Of a stretch of DNA of 64,000 nucleotides, positions 35,401 to 47,217 are shown in pieces. Origin of the DNA: Zanthoxylum bungeanum. Lineage: Eukaryota > Streptophyta > Magnoliopsida > Sapindales > Rutaceae. The notes beneath the pieces were generated by a model. The model saw only the letters and a program-made list of their open reading frames with translations, ran no database searches and was not told the DNA's origin. Location of the stretch: NCBI GenBank assembly GCA_019454045.1, contig SKCR01033449.1, positions 37,101-101,100 on the forward strand, in the 5' to 3' direction. A program made the translations under genes and the position numbers. How positions within the stretch are numbered: the stretch's first letter is position 1; each line of letters starts with the position of its first letter.

Positions 35401-35740
35401 CATAGAGGTGGAATATATTACAGCTTCTAAAGCTGCAAAGGAAGCTGTATGGGTCAGGAACTTTATCACAGAATTGGGAGTAGTCCCAAGTATCGAGAAT
35501 CTAATTATGTTATACTGTGATAATACTGGAGCCATTGCACAAGCAAAATAGTCGAGGGTGCATCAGAAGTCGAAGCATATGGAATGAAAATACCACATCA
35601 TTCGAGAGATTATGTCGCGAGGGGACACTGTCTTGTGCAAGGTACCGAGTGAAGATAATGTAGTAGACCCCCTTACCAGGCCATTCCTCCGAAGTTATTT
35701 AATAAACATATAGAGTCCATAGGTATGAGATACAATCGAT
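32458..35740 (+). pseudogene. Copia gag end and pol of C1
   Basis: A lysine-rich gag tail leads to a broken zinc knuckle (CHQYQKIGQ, TAG, KRNC at 32566-32610). Protease remnant 32700-32985. Pre-integrase WHMRLGH near 33127. Integrase 33250-33830 with FIDDVSQYG and VSERRNQTLLDM. RT 34190-34940 is almost open (234 residues), with FKGRLVAQGYTQ, QMDVKMNF and the complete catalytic box YVDD at 34767-34778. RNase H 35061-35640 has DSTIEVEYITA and LYCDNTGA segments. Stops at 33468, 33495, 34221 and 35585 fit C-to-T changes. It is the best preserved RT in the window, but the element is dead. Confidence 0.92.
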
Positions 35741-35752
35741 ATTGGTACTAGA

Positions 35753-35767
35753 GCAAGTGGGAGAATT
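35753..35767 (+). promoter_or_regulatory. Polypurine tract of C1
   Basis: gcaagtgggagaatt directly before TGTTACGG. Confidence 0.75.
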
Positions 35768-35852
35768 TGTTACGGTTAGTGCTCGGAGCGTCAATTTTCT
35801 TATGTATTTCTCTGTAAATATTTGTGTAATATTTTATTATGAATCTATGAAC
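35768..35852 (+). repeat. 3' LTR of C1, first 85 bases
   Basis: Starts TGTTACGGTTAG after the polypurine tract and is cut off near 35852, where a minus-strand primer site of another element begins. No second copy is in the window, so the exact end is inferred. Confidence 0.55.
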
Positions 35853-35857
35853 CCAGT

Positions 35858-35869
35858 GCTTTGATACCA
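35858..35869 (-). promoter_or_regulatory. Primer-site-like sequence of a minus-strand element
   Basis: The minus strand reads tggtatcaaagc, one base from the initiator tRNA complement. It stands five bases from an LTR-like end ggtgtgaca. Confidence 0.55.
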
Positions 35870-35874
35870 TTAAA

Positions 35875-36608
35875 TGTCACACCAGTCCCTTTAGGTAGGG
35901 TAAGAACGGGACTAAGACTTGAAATGGACAGAGTTTCCCCTGTAAAATGGACTAATCCTCCAAATACAAAAGACAAAATAAAACTGAATAATATCATCAT
36001 ATAATTAGAATCTCCATGATCTAACTCAAAAGAATATCCATGAAGAAAATTAAATATTCTTAATATCAAATAAAGGCTCAGTGCCTATAACCAAATAACA
36101 AATCCTCTCAAGAATTACATATCTGGAACTATAATCCCAAAATATAACAAAGACACTCTACTGTTGGCACTACCTTTCTATACTGGAAGGAAATGATAAT
36201 GAAACAGCAGATGAAAAATGAATGATCTACTAATCTACTAAACCTGGAAAATTAAAGAAAGAGGTAAGCTCACGCTTAGTGCAATGGATCACAGCTTAGT
36301 GCCATGGAAAAACAAGTAACAAGGTGGATCGAATAAGTCTTTCATTATATAAATAAATACATAAAGCATTAAATCCTATATATTTACTTGAAATCATAAA
36401 TCTCATTTCTCATAAATCTCATTTTGCTCAAGAATATCTATAAAAATAAAGATGTTCATTCATCTATATGCACACTCTCGTGACAATACGGCAAAGCTGG
36501 CAATATGGGGCATCCCCACAGCAATAACTGTTCATTCATCTATATGCACACTCTCGTGACAATACGACAAATCATAACCGAACATGTATAACCAAAATAC
36601 ACCCAACA
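35875..36608 (-). repeat. Chromovirus-like LTR remnant
   Basis: On the plus strand it runs from TGTCACACC to cacccaaca. On the minus strand it therefore begins TGTTGGGTG and ends GGTGTGACA, followed by a primer site. The taagctcacgcttagtg segment (36265-36283, plus strand) is of a kind often seen in plant chromovirus LTRs. No internal coding part is attached. Element class and right boundary are inferences. Confidence 0.45.
36453..36566. repeat. Direct repeat of 37-38 bases
   Basis: gttcattcatctatatgc and the following cacactctcgtgacaatacg occur at 36453-36490 and again at 36530-36566, separated by about 40 bases. Confidence 0.85.
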
Positions 36609-36626
36609 AAATATGTAGGCCAAATG

Positions 36627-37296
36627 TCAAACTAAAGATCTCCAAAAAGAGTATCGATCTTCTTCTCCATCGACTATAGCGATATCCTGATCCTTGAGAC
36701 TCTGCTCCGCGAAGGTGCTAAGGGTAGCAAATAAGGGGGAAGGTTTAGTGAAATTGGTGGAGAGAGTGCAGATGTTGTCTAAGAGGGAGTCAAGTCTAGC
36801 CATGATGAGATTGTGTTGCTCGTCTGCAAATGGCCTATAACTTGATGTTGTCGTTGTTTTAGGTGCCTCGATCGTATCTGCTTCATCAGTATCATAATCG
36901 CCAATCATCATCGGCCTCTTAGAACTGGAGACTTCATGAGTTTTTTTCTTTGTCTTCATATGCCAAACTTTGTCGACCTTCTTCCATTGTTTGGCATGGA
37001 ATATGGCCAAAGTGATGCATTAGCGAGGAAGAATGGTAAAGGATGGCTCATCATCAAAAATCGAGACATGATGTTTGTAGAGAATCAAGGTAATCAGATA
37101 GCCATATGGAAGATTCTGTTGAGGATGAGATACCCTATGTTTAGGGGAATACCAATTCCTAAAGCACCCATAACCCATTTATCTAAGAGGTTGACTGCAT
37201 TAATGTGCCCAATTTGAGGCATAAGAATGGATTGAACAACTTCAGTGAAAACTTGCATGTCGAAGACTAAGTCAAATTTTTTTAAGAACATGAATG
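36627..37296 (-). pseudogene. PF20167-like 'putative plant transposon protein', C-terminal part
   Basis: Minus strand, continuing in frame from 46899-47217 if A3 and one copy of its duplication are removed. Residues read SILMPQIGHINAVNLLDKW, then GIPLNIGYLILNRI (37291-37094). A one-base shift near 37100 follows, then LPYGYLITLIL, a stop near 37028, and a long charged tail with MARLDSLLDNICTL (open to 36627). The NIGYLILNRI and LPYG-LIT segments are, from memory, hallmarks of this plant-specific group, which is often attached to repeats. Its biochemical role is unknown. It has at least one frameshift and one stop besides the 9.6-kb insertion. Confidence 0.7.
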
Positions 37297-39237
37297 TGTT
37301 GGGTTTTCTAGGTCAAACCAAGATCAAATTAAGCAAGAAATCATGTGAATACGCAAAGTAAAGTAGCAGAAAAACTCACTTTGATCGGCTCGGATGTTGG
37401 CGGAGAGTTCAAAACTTTTGCCTATAAGAAGTTGCTCCAAGCTTCTCCTTTGATGTATGTTGAGCTTCCAAGCTTGTCCTTGAATTCCAAACTTATGGAT
37501 AGGTTTCCCTAACACCTTTGAATGACTCTTTGTGTGTGCTAGCACTCATGACTTTGAAACAAAATCAAGAACAATGACCCTTAGGGTCACGGCAAAACCA
37601 AGGAAGAGATGAGAAGAGGTTTCGGTTTTTGGCAATGAGAGAGGAGCAAAATGTGAAGTGTTGACTTGTTTAATTTTCAAAAAATTAAAAGACATATACC
37701 AAATCAAAGTTTGGTAAAAATATTTCAAGTCATTCACACTTGTGTGTTTTACACACAATCAACCACCCACCAAATCTCATCAACTAAAAGTTGATTAAAG
37801 TGACTAGGTGATTTGACTTGTGTGGGCCCCACTTGATTCAAAATCCGAGTGGGCCCGCAAACACATTCCGGGCTCGGGTTCGTTAATTCCGAATTAATGA
37901 ATTTTCCGTTGCGACGTAATTAAATCAAATTTAATTAAATAATTATGCCTAGTAAAATTACTATTCACGTCGCTCGCGAATTAATTCTAAACTAATTCGT
38001 TTGCCCGAATTAAAATCCAATTTTAATTCTGTTATGAAATCTAATTTCATTTAATATTTCGAATATATTATTTTATCGATTAATTCCAAATTAATCGATC
38101 TCTCTCTCCAAATAGTATTTTATCCCAGATAAAATCTCTTAGTAATTAATCCTAGATTAATTTTCTCTCTCTACCAATTAATCCAAGATTAATTATGTTT
38201 GAGTCATACGTCATCGGTGAATCTTCGGGAAGCGACCTATGAGATCCCTGGATATGTTGGCAGTAAATCCGGTTATCGGACTATCTGAATACGTGCGTAC
38301 CCGGTATCACATTCTTACCGATTTACAAGACATGGTTGGCTTCTAGCAAAGCGTCGTGCCTACCCAATTCTCCAGAAATATTCTTTTAAGGAATATGTAA
38401 TCTATGTCAGGCGTAGTATACGTAGTATTGCATATAGCGATCCAGTATCGAATGTCACATGTTATGCCTGGGGCTGGAATTGTGTCTGCCCCGTACGAAG
38501 CATATATCGGATCTCTGGTAGCTAGTCTCTATAATCGGATAACCATGACCTAGTCATATTATCCTGATGACTGCAGTACTAAAGAGTACTAGTTCCGTAT
38601 CCTGCGTGATCATCATCTCCATATGACTGGAGTAATACTTCCATCTTGACATCACACCCAATACACTACGATTCTAAGTATAGCCAGAAGAGGCGTACAC
38701 AGAACCTATTAAAGCCCCGGACGACCAAAACCAAAGTATACTGATTGTCGCAAGTATTAGCGATGCAAGTCTCAAGTTAAGACCAAATACACCTACCCTG
38801 ATTCGGACTCCCATAGACACATAGTCATACTACCAATGGAATTCTGAGGGATCTATCCAGAGCGAAGCTGTTCCCGTACCTTCGGAAAACACAACCTCCA
38901 ATCACACTTGCATAAGTATCCAATACTTAAATATATGAGAACTATGCCGTTATGCTCCCACAACGCGCACAAGTGCAATACTAGTCTATTCCACATTATC
39001 AATGTCTAGTCTCGATAATACTACAACTAGGGATATTTAATGATTAAACCTTAGTGGATTAATAATGTCTCATATCTTATTAATCCGGAACTAATCATAT
39101 GGACTTTTATCATTTATGTATCTTGGTAATCCAATTACAAATGATAAAAGAACAATTTCCTTTGTCACATAGTTAATTTGTACAGCAACACCATGTTCTG
39201 TACAAGTAGTGATGCTATGTGTCTGAATTTTCCAACA
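37297..39237 (-). repeat. 3' LTR of A3
   Basis: 1941 bases, TGTTGGGTTTTC...TTTCCAACA on the plus strand. Palindrome array at about 37870-38200. It is bordered by the polypurine tract on the right, which identifies it as the 3' LTR of a minus-strand element. Confidence 0.92.
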
Positions 39238-39250
39238 ATCTCCCACTTGG
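39238..39250 (-). promoter_or_regulatory. Polypurine tract of A3
   Basis: The minus strand reads ccaagtgggagat directly before the 3' LTR. Confidence 0.85.
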
Positions 39251-41807
39251 CCTAATCTAATTAGGAATTTTACAGATCCAAAATTGATTCTTTTGCTACC
39301 TCAGCTGCATCAATATTCCACTTTTGTTGTTTATTCGGTAACAATATCTTGCTAGGAAGATTTCCAGCTCACTGTTCCATTATTCAAACTATATAGTACC
39401 CTTATTACAACTATAGTCGTTTTTGTCGGTTTCGAAACTTACAGCGGTGAACCCAGTCACTTCAAGTTCTCCTCCTCCATAGCTTAAGAAAGCATCCTTA
39501 GATCATCTAAGATACTTAAGGATGTTCTTAACATCAATCCAGTGACTATCACTTGGATTAGCCTGATTGTGACTCCATATGCTCAAAGCCTATGAGACAC
39601 CAGGTCACGCACATTTTTTCAATGTACGAGTTCTCGGAGAGTGTCAACAACTTTTAGATCTATCCCAGTAGATCCTTATTCCTTGAATAAAGGTTGCATC
39701 TCCTAAGTAGTCTACGAAGAATTTTCATGAAAGCCAAGCTTTCACCGATTATATTATGGGAATGTCATTTCCAAGAAATGATATGTCATCATTATATAGG
39801 ACAATCATTGTCAGTGCGCTCCCACTAACCTTCTTATATACACAAGAATTATCTTCGTTTTGAATTAAATCATATACCATTATGATCTTATCAAAACGTT
39901 AGTTCCAAGAACGCAATGCTTGCTTCAATCCATAAATGGATCGACTTAACTTGCAAACCTTGTTTGCATGTTTCAGTACGAAAAAACCATCAGGATGTTG
40001 ATAAACATCCTCCAAAAGGTTTCCGTTTAAGGAAAGCGGTTTTGACGTCCAGCTGCCATATTTCATAAACGAAACATGCAGCATTTGCAAGCATTATCCG
40101 AATGGATTTAACCATGGCAACAGGTAAAAGTTTTCATCGTAATCGAAACTATGTTGATGACGATACCTTTCGCCACAAGCCTAGCATTGTACGTTTGTAT
40201 GTTGCCATCCATGTTTGTCTTCCTTGAAGACTCATATAGTACCAATAGGCACAATGCCTTTCGGTACAACTACCAATCTCCAAACTTAATTGGTATACAT
40301 GGAATCCATTTCGGACATCATGGCACTTTGCCATAATAAGGAGTCTATACCTTGTATCACTTCCTCATACGTAGTATGTTTTTCTTCCTTAATAAGATTA
40401 ACATCTACATGAGGTGAGATCCGAAACCCATACCTCCCAGGTTATTTTCTGACTCTCTCCGACTTACGCGGTTCTTGTGTATTCAAAGATTATTGGTACA
40501 GTTTCATCCCTGATGAACTATTTGTGTTCCGTTAAGGAATCGGTGCCTGGAACAGTATTACTCCGATTATTCATCGAGTTTTACTTTCCTCCCACTTACC
40601 ACTGCATATAGGTATTCCTCTTAGGAAAACCGCATGGAGAGCAATAATTACATTGTTCTCTTGTGAGTTGTATAAGTACTATACTTTGGTTTCCCTAGGA
40701 CAACCTACAAATAGGCACTTATCCGATTTGGGTTTTAGTTATGTATCATCCAAACATATGCCTAGCATTCCCAAATCTTCAGGAATGAGAAACCCGATTT
40801 CTTTCCTGTTCATATCTAATATGAAATCTGTCTAACAAATGTTTTTATGGAACCTTATTCAAAATAAGTATTGCACTGTTTAATGCGTATCCCTAGAAGG
40901 AAATTGGTAGCTCAGAGCGACTCATCATTAACCTAACTATGTCCAACAAAGTTCGATTTCTCTGTCGGACACACCGTCAAATTGAGGTGTTCCGGGAGAA
41001 GTCCAATGTGAAAGAATACCATACATTTTCAAATAGTTGAGAAACTTATTGCTCAAGTATCTCCATCACAGTCCAATCGTGATGTTTTAATACTCTTGCC
41101 GATATGTTTTCTTACTTCGTGTCGAAACTCTTTAAATTTATCAAAAGTTTCTGATTTATGTTTCACAAGAAACACATAACTATAACGTGATGCCACATCC
41201 GTAAAGGTTTCGAAGTATTCATGTCCACCTCTAGCCTAGCTAGACATGGGCCCACTTACGTCACAATGAACAAGGGCTAACAGATCGGTGGCACTTGCAC
41301 TTTTACCAAGTAAAAGGTGTTTTAGGCACTTTGCCTAATAAACTAGATTCATAGACATTATTTGAATTAGAATCAAATCCGTCCTAGTACCCACTCTTCG
41401 AAAGTGTGGATATACGAATCTTGTTTAATGTGTCCTAGACAACAATGCCACAAATAAGTCTCATCTGATTAATTCAGTTTGAGCTATTTGTTTGTCATGT
41501 TATACATTTGAGATTCATTTATATTCAAAATATAAATACTGTTATTCACATCTAATGTGTTTATCTCAATATCATCTTTATAAAATAAAACACTTAGTGT
41601 TCTAGAATATAAAGGTATACCCGCAACGGGTTATACTAGATATAGAGATAATGTTTCTAGTCAAATTAGGTACATTATAACAGTTTCCTAATTTAAGTAC
41701 ATACCCAAAGGGTAGTTCCTAAACTTAGGTTTCTACGGTTAAAACAATGACTCTTGTCCCGTTTCCGACTCACAGGTCGATCTCATCTGAAGCCAGTCTC
41801 CTTCTTA
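39251..41807 (-). pseudogene. Degenerate copia pol of A3 (PR-IN-RT-RH)
   Basis: RNase H remnants at 39300-39450. RT at 39600-40450 includes the open stretch 39899-40090 (PLSLNGNLLEDVY, VCKLSRSIYGLKQALRSWN) and the catalytic box as YNDD at 39785-39796. Integrase lies at 40500-41280, with TAG at 40893-40895 where tryptophan is expected, TAA at 40845-40847 and TAG at 40816-40818. Pre-integrase is near 41400-41470 and the protease region near 41700-41880. The lesions named are also present in A2, and the last two also in A1. No functional enzyme can be made. Confidence 0.85.
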
Positions 41808-42560
41808 TCAGCAGATCATGCACATCAGTACATATATATGTACAACACTTAGTATCAAAGATCCAATTTTGAAACCAGTAGTGAACATATTATGACAAAT
41901 ATACTTGGAGCCGGAGCCTTGCCCAGCCTTTACTTCTTTCATGTATGCCTTGTCCATACGGCAGCCACGCATACAGTGACCCCGTTTGCCACAGTTTAGG
42001 CATACATCTTGGGATATGTCATTTGTCTTCCCAGAAGACTGTGATGATTTTGCCTTCGCCTCTTTTAAAAGCTCTGGCTCTGCCTCCTTGAGCATAGCTG
42101 TCAACTCTTTAAGAGTTTACTCTTGGTTCATAATGAACCTGCCCCAGCTTTCGGGTAGAGACTATAAGATCAAATCTTTGGTAGTCTCGGCCACGTAGGT
42201 AATGCCTAGCTAACCTTAGTTGTTCGATGTTAGCAATCATCTACGACACCTAGTGCTTGACAGATGTCCCCTCTGACATATGCGAGTGAAAGAGCTTCTT
42301 TTGCAATTTATACTTCTAAGAACTAAGAATAGATCTATGAAGATCCTTTAATTTCAACATCATGGTATAAAGATCTAATCCTTAGTTTTGACGACAAAAT
42401 TAAAGTGTCATTGCATCAAGCATAAATGATTGAGCAATAAAGTTATCATCACCATGAGTCTTTCAAAGCTCATGCTCCACTATTTACTCAACTTCGGGCT
42501 CAGACCCGAGATGTCACTCTATCAAATAGAATAACTTCTCAGTTCCCAGGACTATCCTGA
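41808..42560 (-). pseudogene. Copia gag of A3 with intact zinc knuckle
   Basis: The open stretch 41808-42104 contains KTNDISQDVCLNCGKRGH and the rest of a complete CX2CX4HX4C knuckle (about 41965-42006). It is preceded by an LKEAEPELLKEAKAKSSQ linker and followed by a protease-side segment. Upstream (to about 42560) the gag core is readable only in pieces with stops. It is the only complete copia zinc knuckle in the window and a useful reference for the lost ones in A1 and A2. Confidence 0.8.
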
Positions 42561-44942
42561 GGTTTTATTCCCAATATGAAAATCGGAGCCGTTTAAAGAT
42601 ATTTTCACCCAGGATTATGTTCTAAACACTAATCTTTCAATTATCTTGATTCCAATAGTCCAACTATCGAATCAACGATTTCGGCTACAATTGAATATAA
42701 TGATTACTATAGTCTAACTATATAATCAACTATAATTTGATTGGTTAAATTCAAATATATTGATTACTATAATCCAATTATATAATCAACTATAAATGAA
42801 GTAGTTTGAATACAGTCCAACTGTTTAATTAAAATAACAATTAAATATTAGTCCAACTAATATATATTTAAATAATGACGAAAAATTGAAATGAGCGCGT
42901 ATTGGCAAATATTTAAACGAAATTGTAAATTTAATACTTGCCTCCCACTATTTTTCAGCGAACCTCTAACCCTCTGTTGAGTACTCGAGAAACCTAGTTT
43001 CCTAGTGGGCTAGGATCCCGTTAAATAACACACAACCTTGACTTTGGCCAACAAGCTGTATGATATTTAACTAGGTAGATCTCTAAGATCAATTGGATCT
43101 CATCCAATTCCTAGATCCATCAGTAGGTGGACATCCAAGTCCGAAACATATATCCAATATATCCAATATATTCCTTAACCTTTTTCCTATGAATCAACTA
43201 AGCCTTGGCTTTGCCACAACAAGCTTAATGATTCCAGTTAAGCGGGACCCATTGACTTTGGAAAGCTTCGTAATCGATGTCGATTGACAAGAAGTGATCT
43301 TGACTTTGGCCAACAAATCACAACTTGGACAAGACATGCGATATGTAACAAAGCCTTCATGATTCAAGCACATCTGCGATGGACAAAGGTCTTGACTTTG
43401 GCCAATAAACAAGTGCCAATCTTGGATCTTGAGAGAGAATCACTCAATGGAAGGAAAACGCTTATATTTGTTGAGGGTTTTTCGCGTAATTGGCAACCAA
43501 TTAATTATCTTTGATTAGGTCTCATCATACACCCTTAAGCATTCATTCTAAAAGCATAATATGGCGCGGTAAATTAATTAATAATGATATGCGGATGGAT
43601 ATTTAAAACATTTTGTTCCTAGAACAAATCTCTCTCTTTCCTCTCCTCGGCTAGAACTATTCTTACTTCTACCCAATTACATAACACTTCTAAAGAACCT
43701 CATTTACATTTAGGGGAATAGGTGAGAAGAGAAATACAAAGAGTCAAGAGGTAATAGGCTGGACACGCAAGTCCAATTTAATAAATTCTAAATTTATTAC
43801 AACAATTTCCAAAATTGCCCTCACCCATCTAATATCCATCTGATATACATTATTCATACATCACATCCATGTATTCACACAAAGCATGTTATCAATCAAT
43901 CTAATCCAATTAATTAATCTTTAATTAATGACCATCCAATGTTCAAACAACGATTTGATTTGTGCGAGTCCAACTCGTTTAAGAATAAATACTCAAAGAA
44001 CGAATTCTTGAATTATATCAAACTACAATATTAAATCCAATTTAATTTGTATTCAATACTAATTCATATTTAATTCCAAATTAAATAATTACACTTTATT
44101 AATGAGCCTTTGCGACTTAGATTCTAAATCTAATCTTAACGGGTCTCAAAGCCCAATTACCATCCAATGTCAATTTAATTAAAGTCCAATGGGCTTTCAA
44201 TCAATTTATAAGGCATGGACTTTGGCAACCAAAGCCCAATGAGGAATCACCCTTTGCCAAAAATCAATTTAGGCCCATTAGGCCCAATTAAATTATAAAA
44301 GGCCCAATTATCATATTTGGACTTTATGGAAATGGTTTTAGGCCCAATTGGATCCAACCAATTATCCTAAACCAAACTTGGCCCAACCAAGTCCATTAAG
44401 CCCAAATACAACATTTATAGCCCAATTCCAAATTAAGCCTAATTAATTAAATTCCAACATTCCAAATATCACAATTTAATTAACTAAAGGGTATAACCAT
44501 AATTAATTAGTTAAACTAATATTTCCAAAATACCAATTACACTAATTAATCATGCTTTAAATAATCAACTTATGTCCAACACAAATTGAAGCAAAATCAA
44601 TTCCAACATGCTTCCTATAGCTCACGGCAATAATGAATTTTTATATCCGATTTTGATTTCAATCCAATTAAATCACAAATCAAAATATCCTAACATTTTA
44701 AACACATCCAATGGCTTAAAATGAAAATCACCATTACCTACAAGGGTCTTTATATATTCGGCCAAGGTAAGCAATTATGGGAAAATTAATTTAATTATTT
44801 TTTCTCCAAATTCATCATGCATAACTCTTAGTTATCATAATGTAAGCATACTCAACCAATCAATTTGAAGAAATCATGCTCAAATCACAAAATCCCAAAT
44901 TAAAGTTTAAGAACCCTAAATTCAATTTCATGCTCAATTATG
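42561..44942 (-). other. Leader of A3
   Basis: 2.4 kb of AT-rich sequence matching A2 16674-18960 and A1 2401-4286 in order. Without credible coding capacity. It contains ttggccaaagtcaag-like motifs (about 43036, 43301 and 43391, opposite strand) and palindromes such as AATAGT-cca-ACTATC-like segments near 42653. Confidence 0.7.
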
Positions 44943-44954
44943 GCTCTGATACCA
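44943..44954 (-). promoter_or_regulatory. Primer binding site of A3
   Basis: The minus strand reads tggtatcagagc, one base from the LTR boundary at 44956. Confidence 0.88.
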
Positions 44955-44955
44955 T

Positions 44956-46898
44956 TGTTGGGTTTTCTAGGTCAAACCTAGATCAAATTAAGGAAGAAAT
45001 CATGTGAATACACAAAGTAAAGTAGCGGAAATACTCACTTTGATCGGTTTGGATGTTGGCGGAGAGTTCAAAACTTTTGCCTTTGAGAAGTTGCTCCAAG
45101 CTTCTCCTTTGATGTATGTTGAGCTTCCAAGCTTGTCCTTGAATTCCAAACTCATGGATAATTTTCCCTAACACCTTTGAATGACTCATTGTGTGTGCTA
45201 GCACTCATTACTTTCAAATAAAATCAAGAACAATGAGCCCTAGGCTCACGGCAAAACCAAGGAAGAGAGGAGAAGAGATTTCGGTTTTTGACAAGGAGAG
45301 AGGAGCAAAATGTGAAGTGTTGACTTGTTTAATTTTCAAAAAATTAAAAGACATATACCAAATCAAAGTTTGGTAAAAATCTTTCAAGTCTTTCACACTT
45401 GTGTGTTTTACACACAATCAACCACCCACCAAATCCCATCAACTAAAAGTTGATTAAAGTAACTAGGTGATTTCACTTCTGTGGGCCCCACTTGATTCAA
45501 AATCCGAGTGGGCCCGCAAACACTCCGGGCTCGGGTTCGTTAATTCCGAATTAACGAATTTTATGTTGCGACGTAATTAAATCAAATTTAATTAAATAAT
45601 TATGCCTAGCAAAATTACTATTCTCGTCGCTCGCGAATTAATTCTAAACTAATTCGTTTGCCCGAATTAAAATCCAATTTTTATTCCGTTATGAAATCTA
45701 ATTTCATTTAATATATCGAATATATTATTTTATCGATTAATTCCAAATTAATCGATCTCTCTCCCCAAGTAGTATTTTATCCCATATAAAATCTCTCAGT
45801 AATTAATCCTAAATTAATTTTCTCTCTCTACCAATTAATACCAGATTAATTATGTTCGAGTCATACGTCATCGGTGAATCTTCGGGAAGCAACCCATGAG
45901 ATCCCTGGATATGTTGGCAGTAAATCTGATTATCGCACTATCCGAATACGTGCGTACCCGGTACCACGTTCTTACCGATTTACAAGACATGGTTGGTTTC
46001 TAGCAAAGCGCCGTGCCTACCCAATTCTCCAGAAATATTCTTTTAAGGAATATGTAATCTATGTCAGGCGTAGTATACGTAGTATTGCGTATAGCTATCC
46101 AATATCGAATATCACATGCTAGGCCTGGGGCTGGAATTGTGTCTGTCCCGTCCGTACGAAGCATATATCGGATCTTTGGTAACTAGTCTCTATAATCGGA
46201 TAATCATGACCTAGTAATATTATCCCGATGACTGCAGTACTAAAGAGTACTAGTTCCGTATCCTGCGTGATCATCATCTCCAGATGACTGGAGTGATACT
46301 TCCATCTTGACATCACACCCAATACACTACGATTCTCAGTATACCCAGAAGAGGCGTAAACAGAACCTGTTAAAGCCCCGGACGACCAAAACCAAAGTAT
46401 ACTGATTTTCGCAAGTATTAGCGATGCAAGTCTCAGGTTAAGACCAAATACACCTAACCTGATTCGGACTCACAAAGACACATAGTCATACTACCAATGG
46501 AATTCTGATGGGTCTATCCAGAGCGAAGCTGTTCCCGTACCATCGGTAAACACAACCTCCTATCACACTTGCATAAGTATCCAATACTTAAATATATGAG
46601 AAGTATGATGTTATGCTCCCACAACGCGCACAAGTGCAATACTAGTCTATTCCTCATTATCGATGTCCAGTATCGATAATACTACGACTATGGATATTTA
46701 ATGATTAAACATTAGTAGATTAACACTTTCTCATATCTTATTAATCTGGAACTAATCATATGGACTTTTATCATTTATGTATCTTGGTAATCCAATTACA
46801 GATGATAAAAGAGAAATTTCCTTTGTCACATAATTAATTTGTACAGCAACACTATGTTCTGTACAAATAGTGATGATATGGGTCATAATTGTCCAACA
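44956..46898 (-). repeat. 5' LTR of A3
   Basis: 1943 bases, TGTTGGGTTTTC...TTGTCCAACA on the plus strand. Colinear with 37297-39237. Palindrome array at 45530-45850. Confidence 0.92.
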
Positions 46899-47217
46899 GA
46901 ATGAACGTATATGGACGAGGGATGTGAGCGTCTCTCTAGACAAATTCCATCACTTGAGTTTCGAAAATTCCCTCAATGTGGCGAAATTTCCTATAGACGC
47001 AGGCACAAATGGAATGAGAAAGAGTAGTTTAAAGGAGGCGATTGATAGAATTGGGGGACACAGTGAGAGAAACTTTGTTGACCTCAGTTTTAAAATCTCC
47101 ATGGGTACTGATGAGAAACTCCATGTTAGAGTAAAATACTTTAACAAGATTAGGATATATAGGATCACGAATTTGAAATAAATGAGCTAGCTTATGAATT
47201 TGAAGAATTGAAAGCAC
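46899..47217 (-). pseudogene. PF20167-like 'putative plant transposon protein', N-terminal part
   Basis: On the minus strand, segments such as RDPIYPNLVKVFYSNMEF and GDFKTEVNKVSLTVSPNSI (47190-47050) match the FY-N...G...V..S...IN pattern that opens this family. A frame change near 47030 leads to the RETLTSLVHIRSF segment that runs to the A3 insertion. The start codon and any upstream exon are not identifiable. It lies about 0.8 kb downstream of a copia RNase H remnant on the same strand, so it could be a captured frame at the 3' end of that element rather than a free gene. Confidence 0.6.

Larger units (their letters stand above)
32458..35852 (+). mobile_element. Ty1/copia retrotransposon C1, 5' part missing
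   Basis: Begins in mid-gag directly after the B1 3' LTR. It continues through protease, integrase, RT and RNase H to a polypurine tract and about 85 bases of 3' LTR (TGTTACGGTTAG). It is the host into which B1 inserted, so it is the oldest plus-strand layer. Its left part should have been upstream of B1 but is not in the window. Confidence 0.85.
37297..46898 (-). mobile_element. Family A Ty1/copia retrotransposon A3, full length with TSD gaatg
   Basis: 3' LTR 37297-39237, polypurine tract, decayed pol and gag, leader, primer site 44943-44954, 5' LTR 44956-46898. The duplication gaatg lies at 37292-37296 and 46899-46903. It splits a PF20167-like frame, which is restored in phase when the element is removed. 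The LTRs differ by roughly 6-7% by eye over the first 310 bases. Although structurally complete, its pol is far more damaged than that LTR divergence suggests, which fits insertion of an already defective copy. Confidence 0.93.

Noticed and set aside
35875..36608. A clean solo LTR with target duplication
   Set aside because: A primer site remains attached on the left and no matching 5-base flanks were found, so it is a truncated element end rather than a proven solo LTR.
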